Shown here one piece after another: positions 36,804 to 45,729 of a stretch of DNA of 64,000 nt. The notes below the pieces were generated by a model, which saw only the letters and a program-made list of their open reading frames with translations, had not been told where the DNA came from and ran no database searches. The DNA is from Shinella granuli (lineage in GTDB: Bacteria > Pseudomonadota > Alphaproteobacteria > Rhizobiales > Rhizobiaceae), in the NCBI RefSeq assembly GCF_004341885.1, contig NZ_SLVX01000010.1:1-64000 (forward strand), given 5' to 3'. How positions within the stretch are numbered: position 1 is the first letter of the stretch; the number at the start of each line of letters is the position of its first letter. Both the position numbers and the translations under genes were made by a program.

Positions 36804-37556
36804 TCAGGCGGTCGCGAGCAGGCGGCATGCGGCCTTCGGATCGGGCGCGATGCCGCACTGCCGCAGGCTGGCCCAGGCGGCCGCCAGATTGCTGGTGACG
36901 ACCGGCAGGCCGGTCTGCCGTTCGATCTCGGGGGCGCATTGCGCCGCGCGCAGCGCCGTGCAGGCGATGAAGAGGGCTTCGGCGCCGTCAGTGGCGATGC
37001 CCGCCGCGAGCCGGACGATCTCCGCCTGCGGCAGGCGCGCCATGTCACGATCGTCTTCCATGCCGAGGCAGACGAGGCGATTGACGGCAAAGCCGTTCGC
37101 TTCGAAATAGGCCTGCATGGGTTCGGCCGTCTGGCGGATGTAGGGTGTCAGGATGCTGATGTGCCGCGCCTTCAGGGCACGCAGCGCCAGGACGGCCGCG
37201 CCGGCCGGCGTGATGACGGCTGCGCCCGGCTTGCCCTCGCGGATGGCGGCCGCGACAGCCTCTTCGCCGATGACGACCGAGGCCGAGGTGCAGCCATAGA
37301 CGACGGCGTCGAGCGCCTCGCCCGGCAAAAGCAGGGCCGCCGCCGTGGCAAGATGGGGATGCATCGCGCGAAGGTTCTCCGGTGTCGTGGGGTTCGCATA
37401 GCCGACGCGTGTCACATGCACGGCGATGTCGTCGCTGGCGACGAGCCGGCGGAAGTCCGCTTCCACTGTATGGTCCGTGGCGAGCGCGATCAGGCCGATG
37501 CGCCGGGCCGCGGCGCGAGCCTCCAAGGCCGATTGATGCTGGATCTCCTCGATCAT
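36804..37556 (-). CDS. eutA: Asp/Glu racemase-superfamily protein, EutA-like (maleate isomerase/arylmalonate decarboxylase group)
   Basis: A 250-residue protein with the two cysteine motifs of the superfamily: VVYGCTSASVVIG and FIACTALRAAQ. The start is the ATG at 37556 with GGGAGA upstream; an in-frame ATG at 37628 would cover a candidate operator. EutA is an accessory gene of ectoine/hydroxyectoine utilisation clusters and lies next to eutD, as here. Its reaction in those clusters is not firmly settled; racemisation of hydroxyectoine-derived intermediates is the usual suggestion. Confidence 0.78.
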   Translation of the reverse strand: MIEEIQHQSALEARAAARRIGLIALATDHTVEADFRRLVASDDIAVHVTRVGYANPTTPENLRAMHPHLATAAALLLPGEALDAVVYGCTSASVVIGEEAVAAAIREGKPGAAVITPAGAAVLALRALKARHISILTPYIRQTAEPMQAYFEANGFAVNRLVCLGMEDDRDMARLPQAEIVRLAAGIATDGAEALFIACTALRAAQCAPEIERQTGLPVVTSNLAAAWASLRQCGIAPDPKAACRLLATA

Positions 37557-37603
37557 GCGCGCTCTCCCGCTATGGGTGTCGCCATTCAGCCGCGCGGAGG
37601 AAT

Positions 37604-37638
37604 GCATGTCAATCTGGGAAAAAGACACATGTCAATTT
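37604..37638. promoter_or_regulatory. Tandem CATGTCAAT direct repeats upstream of the eutA-like gene
   Basis: GCATGTCAATCT (37604-37615) and ACATGTCAATTT (37627-37638) are spaced 23 bases apart, about two helical turns. MocR regulators typically bind direct repeats, and the same motif occurs upstream of the MocR gene itself, so this is the likely operator of the eutA-doeA-M20 unit. Confidence 0.55.
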
Positions 37639-37731
37639 CCGGCGCGTGTCGTGCAAAGCGCCTGGCGGTCTTGCGACGACGAGATGCGCGAAGCAAAGGC
37701 GCTGAAACGCAAGGAGAAGGACCACAGCGTT

Positions 37732-39114
37732 TTAGGGTGCCAGGACACTTCGGTCGGGCGCGGCGCGCAGCAGCGAGGCGAGGATGTCGAGGCCGGCGCG
37801 CAGTTCATCAGCCTCGGTTGCGCCGAGCGATACCCGGACGGCGCCCGCCGGCGCGCCGGACAGGGAGAAGGGCGTGCTTGGCGCGACCGCCACGCCGCGG
37901 ACGCGCGCCTGAGAAACGAAGGCGGGCTCATCGTGTTCCGGCGGAAGCGGCAGCCAGAGATGAAGCCCCTCGGGATGTGCGCGGTATGCGGTGCCATGAA
38001 GCACCGCGGAGACGATCCGGTGCCGCTGGTCGAGGGCGTTGCGCTGCCAGTCCACCAGCGCCTGCATCGTGCCGTCGGAGAGCCACAAAGTGGCGATCTC
38101 GGCCATGACGGGCGTCGCCATCCAGTTCGCCATCAGGTGCCGGTTGGCGATCGTGGCGGCAAGATGATCCGGCGCGGCGACATAGCCGATCCGGAGGCCG
38201 GGAAGGGCGACCTTGCTGAAACTGGTTATATAGACCGTCCGTTCCGGCGCCAGCGCCGCGATGGGGCGCGGCCGGCGGGAGAGGAGCGGGCCGAACACGT
38301 CGTTTTCGATGATCGTCACGTCATGTCTGCGCGCCGTCTCGGCGATGGCGCGGCGCCGGCCTTCCGACATCAGCGAAGCGGTCGGGTTGGCGAGATTGGG
38401 CTGGAGGGCGACCACGCGCACCTCCTCCCTGCGGCAAGCCTCCTCCAGCGCTTCGGGAACCATGCCGTCCGCGTCCGCGACGATCGGGCGGACCCGGATG
38501 CCGAGATAGTCCGCGAGCGGCCGGATGACATGGTAGCAGACCTCCTCGGCGGCAAGGATCGCGCCTGGGCCTGCTGCGGACAAGAGGGCGATGGTAAAGG
38601 CCGAGGAGGCCCCGTTCGTCACGAGCAGGTTGCGCGGCGCGGTTTCGACGCCGAGCATGGAGAGCCACGCGGCGGCGGCCTCATTGTGCCGCGGAAAGGT
38701 GGTGTTGGGCCGGAAGGACAGGGCTGCGGCAGGCGGAAGGCCGTCGCCGAGCCGGTGCAGGGCATCCTTCATCCGCTCGAGGTGAAAGGGCGTGCAGACG
38801 GGCGTGACGATCGAAAGGTCGATCTCGTTCGCCAGCCGCTCCGCGATATAGGGCGACTGGGGCACGGAGCCGCCTGCCTTGACATAGGTGCCCCGACCGA
38901 CCTCGCCCGAAACCAGCCCGCGGCGGGCAAGCATGTCATAGGCCTTGCTCACCGTCTGGATCGAAATCTTCAGGTCATAGGCAAGATCACGATGCGGCGG
39001 CAGCTTGTCATTCTCGGCAAGCCGGCCGCTCTTGATCGCCGCCGTGAACTGGTCCGCGAGAGAGATATAGACGGGCCGCCGCAACTGGCCGGGATCGGGG
39101 TGCCATTTTGTCAT
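37732..39114 (-). CDS. enuR: MocR/GntR-family PLP-dependent transcriptional regulator, EnuR-like
   Basis: A 460-residue fusion of an N-terminal GntR winged helix (LPPHRDLAYDLKISIQTVSK at about residues 37-56) and an aminotransferase-fold domain. The PLP lysine is in YITSFSKVALPGLRIGY. It resembles EnuR/EhuR, which sense ectoine breakdown products that form an adduct with PLP and control ectoine catabolic genes. It is directly upstream of, and on the same strand as, the eutA/doeA-like genes. An internal PLP-bound taurine or GABA regulator (TauR, GabR) is the main alternative identity. Confidence 0.85.
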   Translation of the reverse strand: MTKWHPDPGQLRRPVYISLADQFTAAIKSGRLAENDKLPPHRDLAYDLKISIQTVSKAYDMLARRGLVSGEVGRGTYVKAGGSVPQSPYIAERLANEIDLSIVTPVCTPFHLERMKDALHRLGDGLPPAAALSFRPNTTFPRHNEAAAAWLSMLGVETAPRNLLVTNGASSAFTIALLSAAGPGAILAAEEVCYHVIRPLADYLGIRVRPIVADADGMVPEALEEACRREEVRVVALQPNLANPTASLMSEGRRRAIAETARRHDVTIIENDVFGPLLSRRPRPIAALAPERTVYITSFSKVALPGLRIGYVAAPDHLAATIANRHLMANWMATPVMAEIATLWLSDGTMQALVDWQRNALDQRHRIVSAVLHGTAYRAHPEGLHLWLPLPPEHDEPAFVSQARVRGVAVAPSTPFSLSGAPAGAVRVSLGATEADELRAGLDILASLLRAAPDRSVLAP

Positions 39115-39257
39115 GCATTCTTGTCGGCCAAATGCATGGCAATTTCAATCGGCAACGACATTGCCCGCCTCACGGCTGCGAAGCACATGCCCTTTCATGT
39201 CGCGGCGCTAAATTGTCACGTCGCGCTCCGCATTAAAGTGGTATATAATTTGCCACA
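39105..39257. promoter_or_regulatory. Four MocR-type half-sites upstream of the enuR-like gene and the small membrane ORF
   Basis: Copies of a YRTGNCAAWT-like motif occur at 39105-39116 (minus), 39134-39146 (plus), 39211-39220 (minus) and 39247-39257 (minus). The last overlaps a perfect TATAAT (39244-39249) that could be the -10 of the rightward small-ORF promoter. The pattern suggests that the regulator controls both its own gene and the small ORF. Confidence 0.45.
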
Positions 39258-39273
39258 TTAACAGGAGAGGCCC

Positions 39274-39423
39274 ATGAACAAGGAAGAAACCCGCAAGCCC
39301 CTGGTGTTTTCCGGCGAGCACGTCAGCGGCCGGGACGTCAATGGCAGCAGCCTGATGCCGATGCTCGTCGTCGGGCTGGTTCTGATTGCGGTCGGCTATG
39401 CGGGCGTGATGGTCTTCGTCTAA
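39274..39423 (+). CDS. Small single-pass membrane protein of unknown function
   Basis: A 49-residue protein with a charged N-terminus (MNKEETRKPLVFSGEH) and one strong hydrophobic helix (MLVVGLVLIAVGYAGVMVFV). A good AGGAG ribosome site and a TATAAT box 25 bases before it support expression. It is divergent from the enuR-like regulator and shares its candidate operator motifs. The function is unknown; a small transporter- or receptor-associated subunit is possible. Confidence 0.6.
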   Translation: MNKEETRKPLVFSGEHVSGRDVNGSSLMPMLVVGLVLIAVGYAGVMVFV

Positions 39424-39591
39424 TCGGGACAAAAAGGGCGGCATGATCAGCCGCGCCCGCTTTCACTGCCATGGCGGCTGCTTCCGTCGCGGTTGCGGAT
39501 ATCCGCGCCGAATCCCGCCTGTATTCACCATGTTCAAGGGGCGCCAAGACCGGTGGCGCGCCGGCCCTGCGTGGCGGATTTTCCAGGGCAA

Positions 39592-39624
39592 GAAAAAGCC
39601 CCCTGCAGTTGCTGCGGGGGGCTT
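39592..39624 (-). terminator. Rho-independent terminator of the chemoreceptor gene
   Basis: On the minus strand AAGCCCCCCGCAG-CAA-CTGCAGGGGGCTT pairs over about 12 bp and is followed by TTTCTTG. It lies 24 bases past the chemoreceptor stop. Confidence 0.85.
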
Positions 39625-39647
39625 AATGCGGCTAGGCGTGGTGTCCG

Positions 39648-41768
39648 TCAGGCGGCGAAGGCCTGGCGTGCAGCCTGCGGCACGTTGCGTGCCCTGTCGA
39701 GGCGGAACTGGGCGAGCAGGGCGGTCAGCGCGGCCGCCTCGCTGGCAAGGCCGTGGCTGGCGGCGGTCTGTTCCTCCACCATGGCGGCGTTCTGCTGCGT
39801 GCCCTGGTCCATCGTGTTGACGGCGGTGTTGATTTCCTGCAGGCCGGTCGACTGCTCGCGGGCGGCCAGGACGATGGCGTTCACATGGCCGTTGATCTCC
39901 TGCACCTCGCGCACGATGGCCTCCAGCGCGGCGCCCGTCTCGTCGACGAGCGAGACGCCGGAACGGACCTGTTCCCCGGACGCCGTGATCAGCGCCTTGA
40001 TCTCTTTCGCGGCATTGGCCGAGCGCTGGGCGAGCTCGCGCACTTCCTGCGCGACGACGGCAAAGCCCTTGCCCGCTTCGCCCGCGCGGGCCGCTTCCAC
40101 GCCGGCATTGAGCGCGAGAAGGTTGGTCTGGAAGGCGATGTCGTCGATGACGCCGATGATGTTGGAAATCTCGTGCGAGGACTTTTCGATGCCCTGCATG
40201 GCCGAGACGGCGCGGCGCACCACCTCGCCGGACTTCTCCGCGCCCTGACGAGTGCGCGAGACGAGCGAGCCGACCTCCTCGGCGCGATGGGTGGAGTCCT
40301 TCACGGTGGTGGTGATCTCCTCCAGCGCGGCGGCGGTTTCCTCGACGGAAGCCGCCTGCTGCTCCGTGCGTCGGGCGAGCGCGTCGGCGGAGCCGCGGAT
40401 CTCGTTCGCGCCGCCGTCGATCGCCAGCGCCTTCTCGCCGACCGTCGACATGGCCTGGTGCAGGCGGGTGACGGAGTTGTTGAAGTCGATGCGCAGGCGG
40501 TCGAGATCGCCGGCAAAGGGGGTGTCGATGCGCGAGACGAGGTCGCCGTCGGCAAGACGGCCCAGCGCATCGGCGACCGTGTGGACGGCCAGGGCGACGG
40601 TCTCGGCCTCCTGCGCCTTGATCGCGTCGCGCTCGCGCCGCTCCTGTTCGCTCAGGGTCTGGTTCTCTTCCGCCGCACGGGCGAGGCGCGCACGCTCGAT
40701 GATGTTTTCGCGGAAGACGGTGACGGCAGCCGCCATCTGGCCGATTTCGTCGCTGCGGCCTGCCTCCGGGATGTCCTCGGAAACGTCGCCGCGCGCCAGC
40801 TTGCTCATCATGCCGGTCATGCGCACCACCGGCCGCACGACGAGGCTGGACAGAAGCAGGGCGAGGACGCCGATCATGGCGAGAACGCCGACGACGGTGG
40901 CGATGGTGGCGGCGATGCGGAATTCGGAAATGCCGGCATAGGCCATGTCGCGGTCGACGATCAGGCAGAGATACCAGCTATCGATCACCGGCAGGCCCGT
41001 GACCTGCACGAAGCGCACGAGGACGCGCTTGCCGTCGAGCTCGGTTTCCGTCAGCCCGGTCGCCTCGATCGACGGGGTCTCCTGCGGGAAGACCTCGGTC
41101 AGGGGCTTGGCGACCAGATCGCCATTGGGATGGACGAGAACCGTGCCGGACTTGTTGACGAGGAAGGCGGAGCCCATGCCGCCGAGATCGACCTCGCCGA
41201 TCATGCCGAGCAGGCCCTGCAGGGGGAAGTCGGTGCCGGCGATGCCGAGCAGCTTGCCGTCACGCTTGACCGGGGCGGTGGCGCTGATCACCAGCTTCTG
41301 CGAGGCGGAATCGACATAGGGATCGGTCAGCACCGGCGCGTCGAGCCTGACGGTATCCTTGTACCAGCCGCGCTTGCGCGGGTCGTAGCCTGCCGGCATC
41401 GTCGCGGCGGGAATACGGGTCATGGTGCCGTCCTCGCCGCCGAAATAGACGAGGGCGAATTCGCGGCTGAGCAGCGCGTTGTCGAAACCCTTCAGGATCT
41501 CCTCGGCATTCTCCGCCCGGGCGACGCCGGCGCCGGCGAGCTCGGTCAGCATGACGCGGGCATTCAGCCAGTTGGCAATGCCGGTGGCCGCCAGCTCGCC
41601 GGCGGATTCGATCTCGGAGGCCGCTTCCCTGGAGAGCGTGTTTCGCTGGAGACTGTCGATATAGACCGAAAAGCCGCAGAAGGCCGCGATGACGGCGAGC
41701 GAGGCGGCCTGAAGAATTTTGGTCATGAGATTGAAACGTGTGCTCAAGGAAACCCCCCAGTATTCCAT
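39648..41768 (-). CDS. Methyl-accepting chemotaxis protein with dCache sensor domain
   Basis: A ~706-residue chemoreceptor. An N-terminal transmembrane helix ([18 protein letters not shown]) is followed by a periplasmic Cache domain ([40 protein letters not shown]). A second membrane helix, HAMP segments and the cytoplasmic signalling tip ([21 protein letters not shown]) complete it. The DPYVD and GTDFPL features are typical of dCache receptors for amino acids or carboxylates. The start is ATG 41768; TTG 41747 has a better ribosome site. No C-terminal CheR-binding pentapeptide is visible. It is a stand-alone gene. Confidence 0.93.
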   Translation of the reverse strand: MEYWGVSLSTRFNLMTKILQAASLAVIAAFCGFSVYIDSLQRNTLSREAASEIESAGELAATGIANWLNARVMLTELAGAGVARAENAEEILKGFDNALLSREFALVYFGGEDGTMTRIPAATMPAGYDPRKRGWYKDTVRLDAPVLTDPYVDSASQKLVISATAPVKRDGKLLGIAGTDFPLQGLLGMIGEVDLGGMGSAFLVNKSGTVLVHPNGDLVAKPLTEVFPQETPSIEATGLTETELDGKRVLVRFVQVTGLPVIDSWYLCLIVDRDMAYAGISEFRIAATIATVVGVLAMIGVLALLLSSLVVRPVVRMTGMMSKLARGDVSEDIPEAGRSDEIGQMAAAVTVFRENIIERARLARAAEENQTLSEQERRERDAIKAQEAETVALAVHTVADALGRLADGDLVSRIDTPFAGDLDRLRIDFNNSVTRLHQAMSTVGEKALAIDGGANEIRGSADALARRTEQQAASVEETAAALEEITTTVKDSTHRAEEVGSLVSRTRQGAEKSGEVVRRAVSAMQGIEKSSHEISNIIGVIDDIAFQTNLLALNAGVEAARAGEAGKGFAVVAQEVRELAQRSANAAKEIKALITASGEQVRSGVSLVDETGAALEAIVREVQEINGHVNAIVLAAREQSTGLQEINTAVNTMDQGTQQNAAMVEEQTAASHGLASEAAALTALLAQFRLDRARNVPQAARQAFAA

Positions 41769-41979
41769 CGCCGAACCGCACGCGTCTTGCGGGCACGGGC
41801 TCGGCACAGCAGATGTCAGGAAAAACGCGCCTTCATGGCAGCCGGCGCGAGAACCGCGCGCTTGCGATCGGTAAAATTGAACAGAGTTCGTTAAGACGAG
41901 CCTAAGGCGGAGGCATTTGTCTGGCCTGACGGCGAAATAAGGACGAGCCGACGTGCCTGTCCTGTGCCAGGCCCTGCGC

Positions 41980-42609
41980 TCAGTCCGGCTTATAGCCGTG
42001 CCGGGCAAAGAAGCGGTCGAGTTCCCGTTTCCGGGGGATCTCTCCGGTATAGATCGCGATATAGTCGGGGATGCGCTTCATGCGCAGCGCGATGTCTTCC
42101 GTCGATTGCATCGAGATATACCCGATCTGGACGAGATAGGTCGTTCGCGCACGAACGTCCGCCGGGCCCTCGTCATAGCCGAACCGCACGAACATGCGGC
42201 CGATCGCCTCTATTCTCGCCTGGTCGGCCGCCTGCACCTCCGCCAGGATGTCCGGCGATTGCAGCGCCCAGCTGCGCACGGCGAATTCGAACTGGGAATC
42301 GAACAGGTCCTTGTTCAGCCAGCAGTCGAAGACGTTGAGCATCGCTTCGGCAAGCGTTTCCGCATAGGCCTCGGACTGCTTCACGAGATTGCCCGTGTTC
42401 TTCTCCCGCCAGCGCGCGATGAGGGCACCCAGCAGCTCCTCCCGGTCCTTGAAGAACCAGTAGAAGCTGGTGCGGGACAGATTGAGCCGCTTGGCGAGCG
42501 GCAGGATCTTCACCGATTCCACGCCGGATTCGAGCAGGCAGTCGTAGGCGGCCTCCAGCCACCCTTCCGGGGAGCCGCGCCAGCCGCTGTCACTCGTCGC
42601 CTGTTCCAT
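41980..42609 (-). CDS. TetR-family transcriptional regulator
   Basis: A 209-residue TetR regulator with an N-terminal helix-turn-helix ([28 protein letters not shown]) and a variable ligand-binding domain. The ATG at 42609 has AGGAGG upstream. It is divergent from the DgcA-like oxidoreductase gene; palindromes overlapping that gene's promoter suggest that it represses it. Confidence 0.92.
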   Translation of the reverse strand: MEQATSDSGWRGSPEGWLEAAYDCLLESGVESVKILPLAKRLNLSRTSFYWFFKDREELLGALIARWREKNTGNLVKQSEAYAETLAEAMLNVFDCWLNKDLFDSQFEFAVRSWALQSPDILAEVQAADQARIEAIGRMFVRFGYDEGPADVRARTTYLVQIGYISMQSTEDIALRMKRIPDYIAIYTGEIPRKRELDRFFARHGYKPD

Positions 42610-42648
42610 GGTGCCTCCTAACAAATTCGGCATGTCGCGGCAAGCAGA

Positions 42649-42708
42649 ATGTACACTTATGTCGATAATATTGACTATAGTGTTTTGGGCGTTGACACAT
42701 GTGTACAT
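42649..42708. promoter_or_regulatory. TetR operator candidates and promoter in the TetR/DgcA-like divergent region
   Basis: ATGTACAC (42649-42656) and GTGTACAT (42701-42708) are an exact inverted pair 44 bases apart. ACACATGTGT (42695-42704) is a perfect palindrome overlapping a TTGACA -35 element (42692-42697) for the rightward gene. A repressor bound here would block that promoter. Confidence 0.5.
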
Positions 42709-42752
42709 TTTCTCTTACCGTTCGTGAAAGTCCCCAGTCCGGAGCCCGTCGC

Positions 42753-44789
42753 ATGTCGAACGATCCCCTGCTTCAGCCCTATCAGTTGAAGCACCTGACC
42801 CTGCGCAACCGCATCATCGTCACCTCGCACGAGCCGGCCTATCCCGAGGACGGCATGCCGAAGGGCCGCTACCGGGCCTATACGGTGGAACGGGCGCGCG
42901 GCGGCGTGGCGCTGACGATGACGGCCGGATCCGCCGCCGTCTCGAAGGACAGTCCGCCGGTCTTCAACAACCTGCTCGCCTACAAGGACGAGATCGTGCC
43001 GTGGATCCGGGAAATGACCGACGCCGTGCATGAAGCGGGGGCGGCGATCATGATCCAGCTCACCCATCTCGGCCGCCGCACGCGCTGGGACAAGGGCGAC
43101 TGGCTGCCCGTCCTTGCGCCTTCCCATCATCGTGAGGCCGCGCACCGCGCCTTTCCCAAGAAGCTGGAAGACTGGGACATCGCGCGCATCATCAAGGATT
43201 TCGCCGATGCGGCCGAGCGCATGAAGGCGGGCGGCATGGACGGGGTCGAGCTGGAGGCCTATGGCCACCTCATCGACCAGTTCACCTCGCCGCTGACCAA
43301 CGAGCTCGACGGCCCCTATGGCGGCTCGCTCGACAACCGCCTGCGCTTCTGTTTCGACGTGTTCAGGGCGATGCGCGAAAGGGTGGGCGAGGATTTCATC
43401 CTCGGCGTGCGCTACACGGCCGACGAATGTCTTCCCGGCGGGACCGGAAAGGCCGAGGGCCTGGAAATCTCCCGTCGTCTCAAGGAAAGTGGTCTCATCG
43501 ATTACCTGAACGTCATCCGCGGCCATATCGATACGGATCCGGGCCTGACGGATGTCATCCCGATCCAGGGCATGGCAAGCGCGCCGCATCTGGATTTCGC
43601 CGGCGACATCCGCGCCGCCACCAGGTTCCCGACCTTCCATGCGGCGAAGATCCAGGATGTCGCGACGGCGCGTCATGCGATCGCCGCCGGCAAGGTCGAC
43701 ATGATCGGCATGACCCGCGCCCACATGACCGACCCGCATATCGTGCGCAAGATCATCGAAAAGCGCGAGGACGACATCCGTCCCTGTGTCGGCGCGAATT
43801 ACTGTCTCGACCGCATCTACCAGGGCGGCCTTGCCTTCTGCATCCACAATGCGGCGACCGGCCGCGAGGAGACGATGCCGCATGCGATCCCGAAGGCGGC
43901 GGTGCGCAGGAAGGTGGTGATCGTCGGCGCCGGCCCGGCCGGCCTCGAAGCAGCGCGGGTCGCCGCCGAGCGCGGCCACGAGGTGGTGGTGTTCGAGGCG
44001 GCGAGCGATCCGGGCGGCCAGATCCGACTGACGGCGCAGAGCGAGCGGCGGCGCGAGATGATCGGCATCATCGACTGGCGCATGAGCCAATGCGAGAAGC
44101 ACGGCGTGACCTTCCACTTCAACAGCTGGGCCGAGGCGGACACGATCCTTGCCGAAAACCCCGATGTCGTGATCGTCGCGACGGGTGGCCTGCCGCATAC
44201 CGAGGTTCTTTCGAAGGGCAACGAACTCGTGGTCTCCTCCTGGGACATCATTTCCGGCGACGTGAAGCCGGGCACCAACGTGCTCGTCTATGACGATGCC
44301 GGCGACCATGCCGGCCTGCAGGCGGCCGAACTGATCGCCAAGGCGGGCGGCAAGGTAGAGATCATGACGCCGGACCGTGCCTTCGCGCCCGAGGTCATGG
44401 CCATGAACCTCGTTCCCTATATGCGCGCGCTGCAGAAGCTCGACACGACCTTCACCGTCACCTACCGGCTGGAGGCGGCGGAGAGGAGCGGCAACCAGAT
44501 CATCGCCCATGTTGGCAGCGACTACGGCGGTGTCAGCAAGCAGCGCACGGTCGACCAGATCGTCGTCAACCACGGCACCATCCCGCTGGACGATCTCTAT
44601 TTCGAGCTGAAGCCGGGCTCGAAGAACCTCGGCGAGGTCTCCTATGACGACCTGATTGCCGGCGCGCCGCAGACGGTCACGCGCAATCCCGACGGCACCT
44701 ACCAGCTTTTCCGCATCGGCGACGCCGTTGCCGCCCGCAACACACATGCGGCCATCTACGATGCGCTGCGCCTTGCCAAGGATATCTGA
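42753..44789 (+). CDS. Old-yellow-enzyme/dimethylamine-dehydrogenase-type flavoprotein (DgcA or N-methylproline demethylase-like)
   Basis: A 678-residue fusion of an N-terminal FMN TIM-barrel (LTLRNRIIVTSHEPAYPEDG, IMIQLTHLGRRTRW) and a C-terminal FAD/NAD(P) domain (VVIVGAGPAGLEAARVAAERG). The closing FRIGDAVAARNTHAAIYDALRLAKDI closely resembles DgcA, which demethylates dimethylglycine; rhizobial relatives act on N-methylproline from stachydrine. The Fe-S loop reads CVGANYC...C, with Ala where trimethylamine dehydrogenase has its second cysteine. A 2,4-dienoyl-CoA reductase is unlikely. Divergent TetR regulator. No electron-transfer partner genes are adjacent. Confidence 0.85.
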   Translation: MSNDPLLQPYQLKHLTLRNRIIVTSHEPAYPEDGMPKGRYRAYTVERARGGVALTMTAGSAAVSKDSPPVFNNLLAYKDEIVPWIREMTDAVHEAGAAIMIQLTHLGRRTRWDKGDWLPVLAPSHHREAAHRAFPKKLEDWDIARIIKDFADAAERMKAGGMDGVELEAYGHLIDQFTSPLTNELDGPYGGSLDNRLRFCFDVFRAMRERVGEDFILGVRYTADECLPGGTGKAEGLEISRRLKESGLIDYLNVIRGHIDTDPGLTDVIPIQGMASAPHLDFAGDIRAATRFPTFHAAKIQDVATARHAIAAGKVDMIGMTRAHMTDPHIVRKIIEKREDDIRPCVGANYCLDRIYQGGLAFCIHNAATGREETMPHAIPKAAVRRKVVIVGAGPAGLEAARVAAERGHEVVVFEAASDPGGQIRLTAQSERRREMIGIIDWRMSQCEKHGVTFHFNSWAEADTILAENPDVVIVATGGLPHTEVLSKGNELVVSSWDIISGDVKPGTNVLVYDDAGDHAGLQAAELIAKAGGKVEIMTPDRAFAPEVMAMNLVPYMRALQKLDTTFTVTYRLEAAERSGNQIIAHVGSDYGGVSKQRTVDQIVVNHGTIPLDDLYFELKPGSKNLGEVSYDDLIAGAPQTVTRNPDGTYQLFRIGDAVAARNTHAAIYDALRLAKDI

Positions 44790-45254
44790 CCGCGGTGCGT
44801 GCGGATGTCTTGCAGGGTCTCCCGGTGCCTTGATCCGGTCGGATTCGGTGCACACCCTCGGTGTGCCTCCGGCTTGGCGTCCACAAACTGGTTGACAATG
44901 CGCTTTACCGCTGTCTTCTTCCTGGGCGTGGTGCCGAAGCAGTAAGACTTGCGCGGACAGCCATCGCCTTCGTTTCCCTGAAGAACAGGCGAAACAGAAA
45001 CGTTCGGGACCGTTCGATGCCGGCAATTGTTGCCATCAATCGTATGATGGAATTCTTTTCCAGCCTGGCCCTTGGCTAGCGAGCGGCCGCTTTTCTGCAT
45101 CCATTGACGGGATGGATTACTCGGAACGTTGAATCTATTCGCTGAAGCGGCCGGGCTCCAGCCTCCTTGCGCGTGCCAAGGCCGCGTCGAGGACCCTCGT
45201 GCTGGTCCCGATACGCCATCTCAAATCACGAAAATGCACTGGAAAGGATGGGAT
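44790..45254. other. Long spacer without a recognisable gene
   Basis: 465 bases between the DgcA-like gene and a small ORF. A TTGACA hexamer lies at 44892-44897 without a good -10 at 17 bases. Short ORFs across the spacer match nothing I know and overlap in several frames. I see no RNA gene or repeat. Confidence 0.4.
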
Positions 45255-45422
45255 ATGAAACGCATCGATCTCCTGGCGCGCCTCAAAGCGGTCGAAGGCG
45301 ATGATCTCTACAGGGGCAAGCGCATTGGTTCCCTCAGCGCCTATATGAGCGACGAGCAGCTCGAAAAGCACATATGCGCTCTGGAGGATCGGCTGCATGC
45401 GGACCGCCCGCGGTCGGACTGA
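45255..45422 (+). CDS. Small hypothetical protein
   Basis: A 55-residue, charged, soluble protein (MKRIDLLARLKAVEGDDLYR at the start, LEKHICALEDRLHAD near the end), not recognised. A GGATGGGAT stretch precedes the ATG, and third codon positions are GC-rich. Probably helical with a possible short coiled coil. Low certainty that it is expressed. Confidence 0.4.
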   Translation: MKRIDLLARLKAVEGDDLYRGKRIGSLSAYMSDEQLEKHICALEDRLHADRPRSD

Positions 45423-45729
45423 AGAGTGCGACGCCTCGATCAGTGCCTCCAGCGAATAGTTGCGGCCTCCGGCCGGATGCCGGCCGAGGCGACCTGCGTG
45501 CCGTCGATTGCGAAATGTGCGGGAAGGCGACCGACCCAGCCCATGCGGCGGGCCGGATTGCGTCTCGTCGCGTTCGACGATGTTGATCGGCAGGCTTACC
45601 GACGAATTCCGCGACATGATCAAGCGCAGCTGGTTCCGCGATGCCTGGTTCCAGATGGTCGTCGGCTGAGGGCGCGCCTTTGACATGGTGGGCAACTCGT
45701 CATAGGTTTCGCCCCCATTTTGCGATGCT
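45423..45729. other. Spacer with coding-like fragments on both strands
   Basis: Plus strand 45580-45669 reads MLIGRLTDEFRDMIKRSW then FRDAWFQMVVG and stops; it has high GC3 but no ribosome site. Minus strand about 45445-45560 reads RMGWVGRLPAHFAIDGTQ and ends TIRWRH. Both look like real protein sequence yet neither forms a complete gene, so they may be remnants of decayed genes or a very small gene. Confidence 0.35.

Noticed and set aside
42675-45026. A 783-codon minus-strand frame opposite the DgcA-like gene
   Set aside because: Antisense to a strongly conserved flavoprotein and of low-complexity composition.
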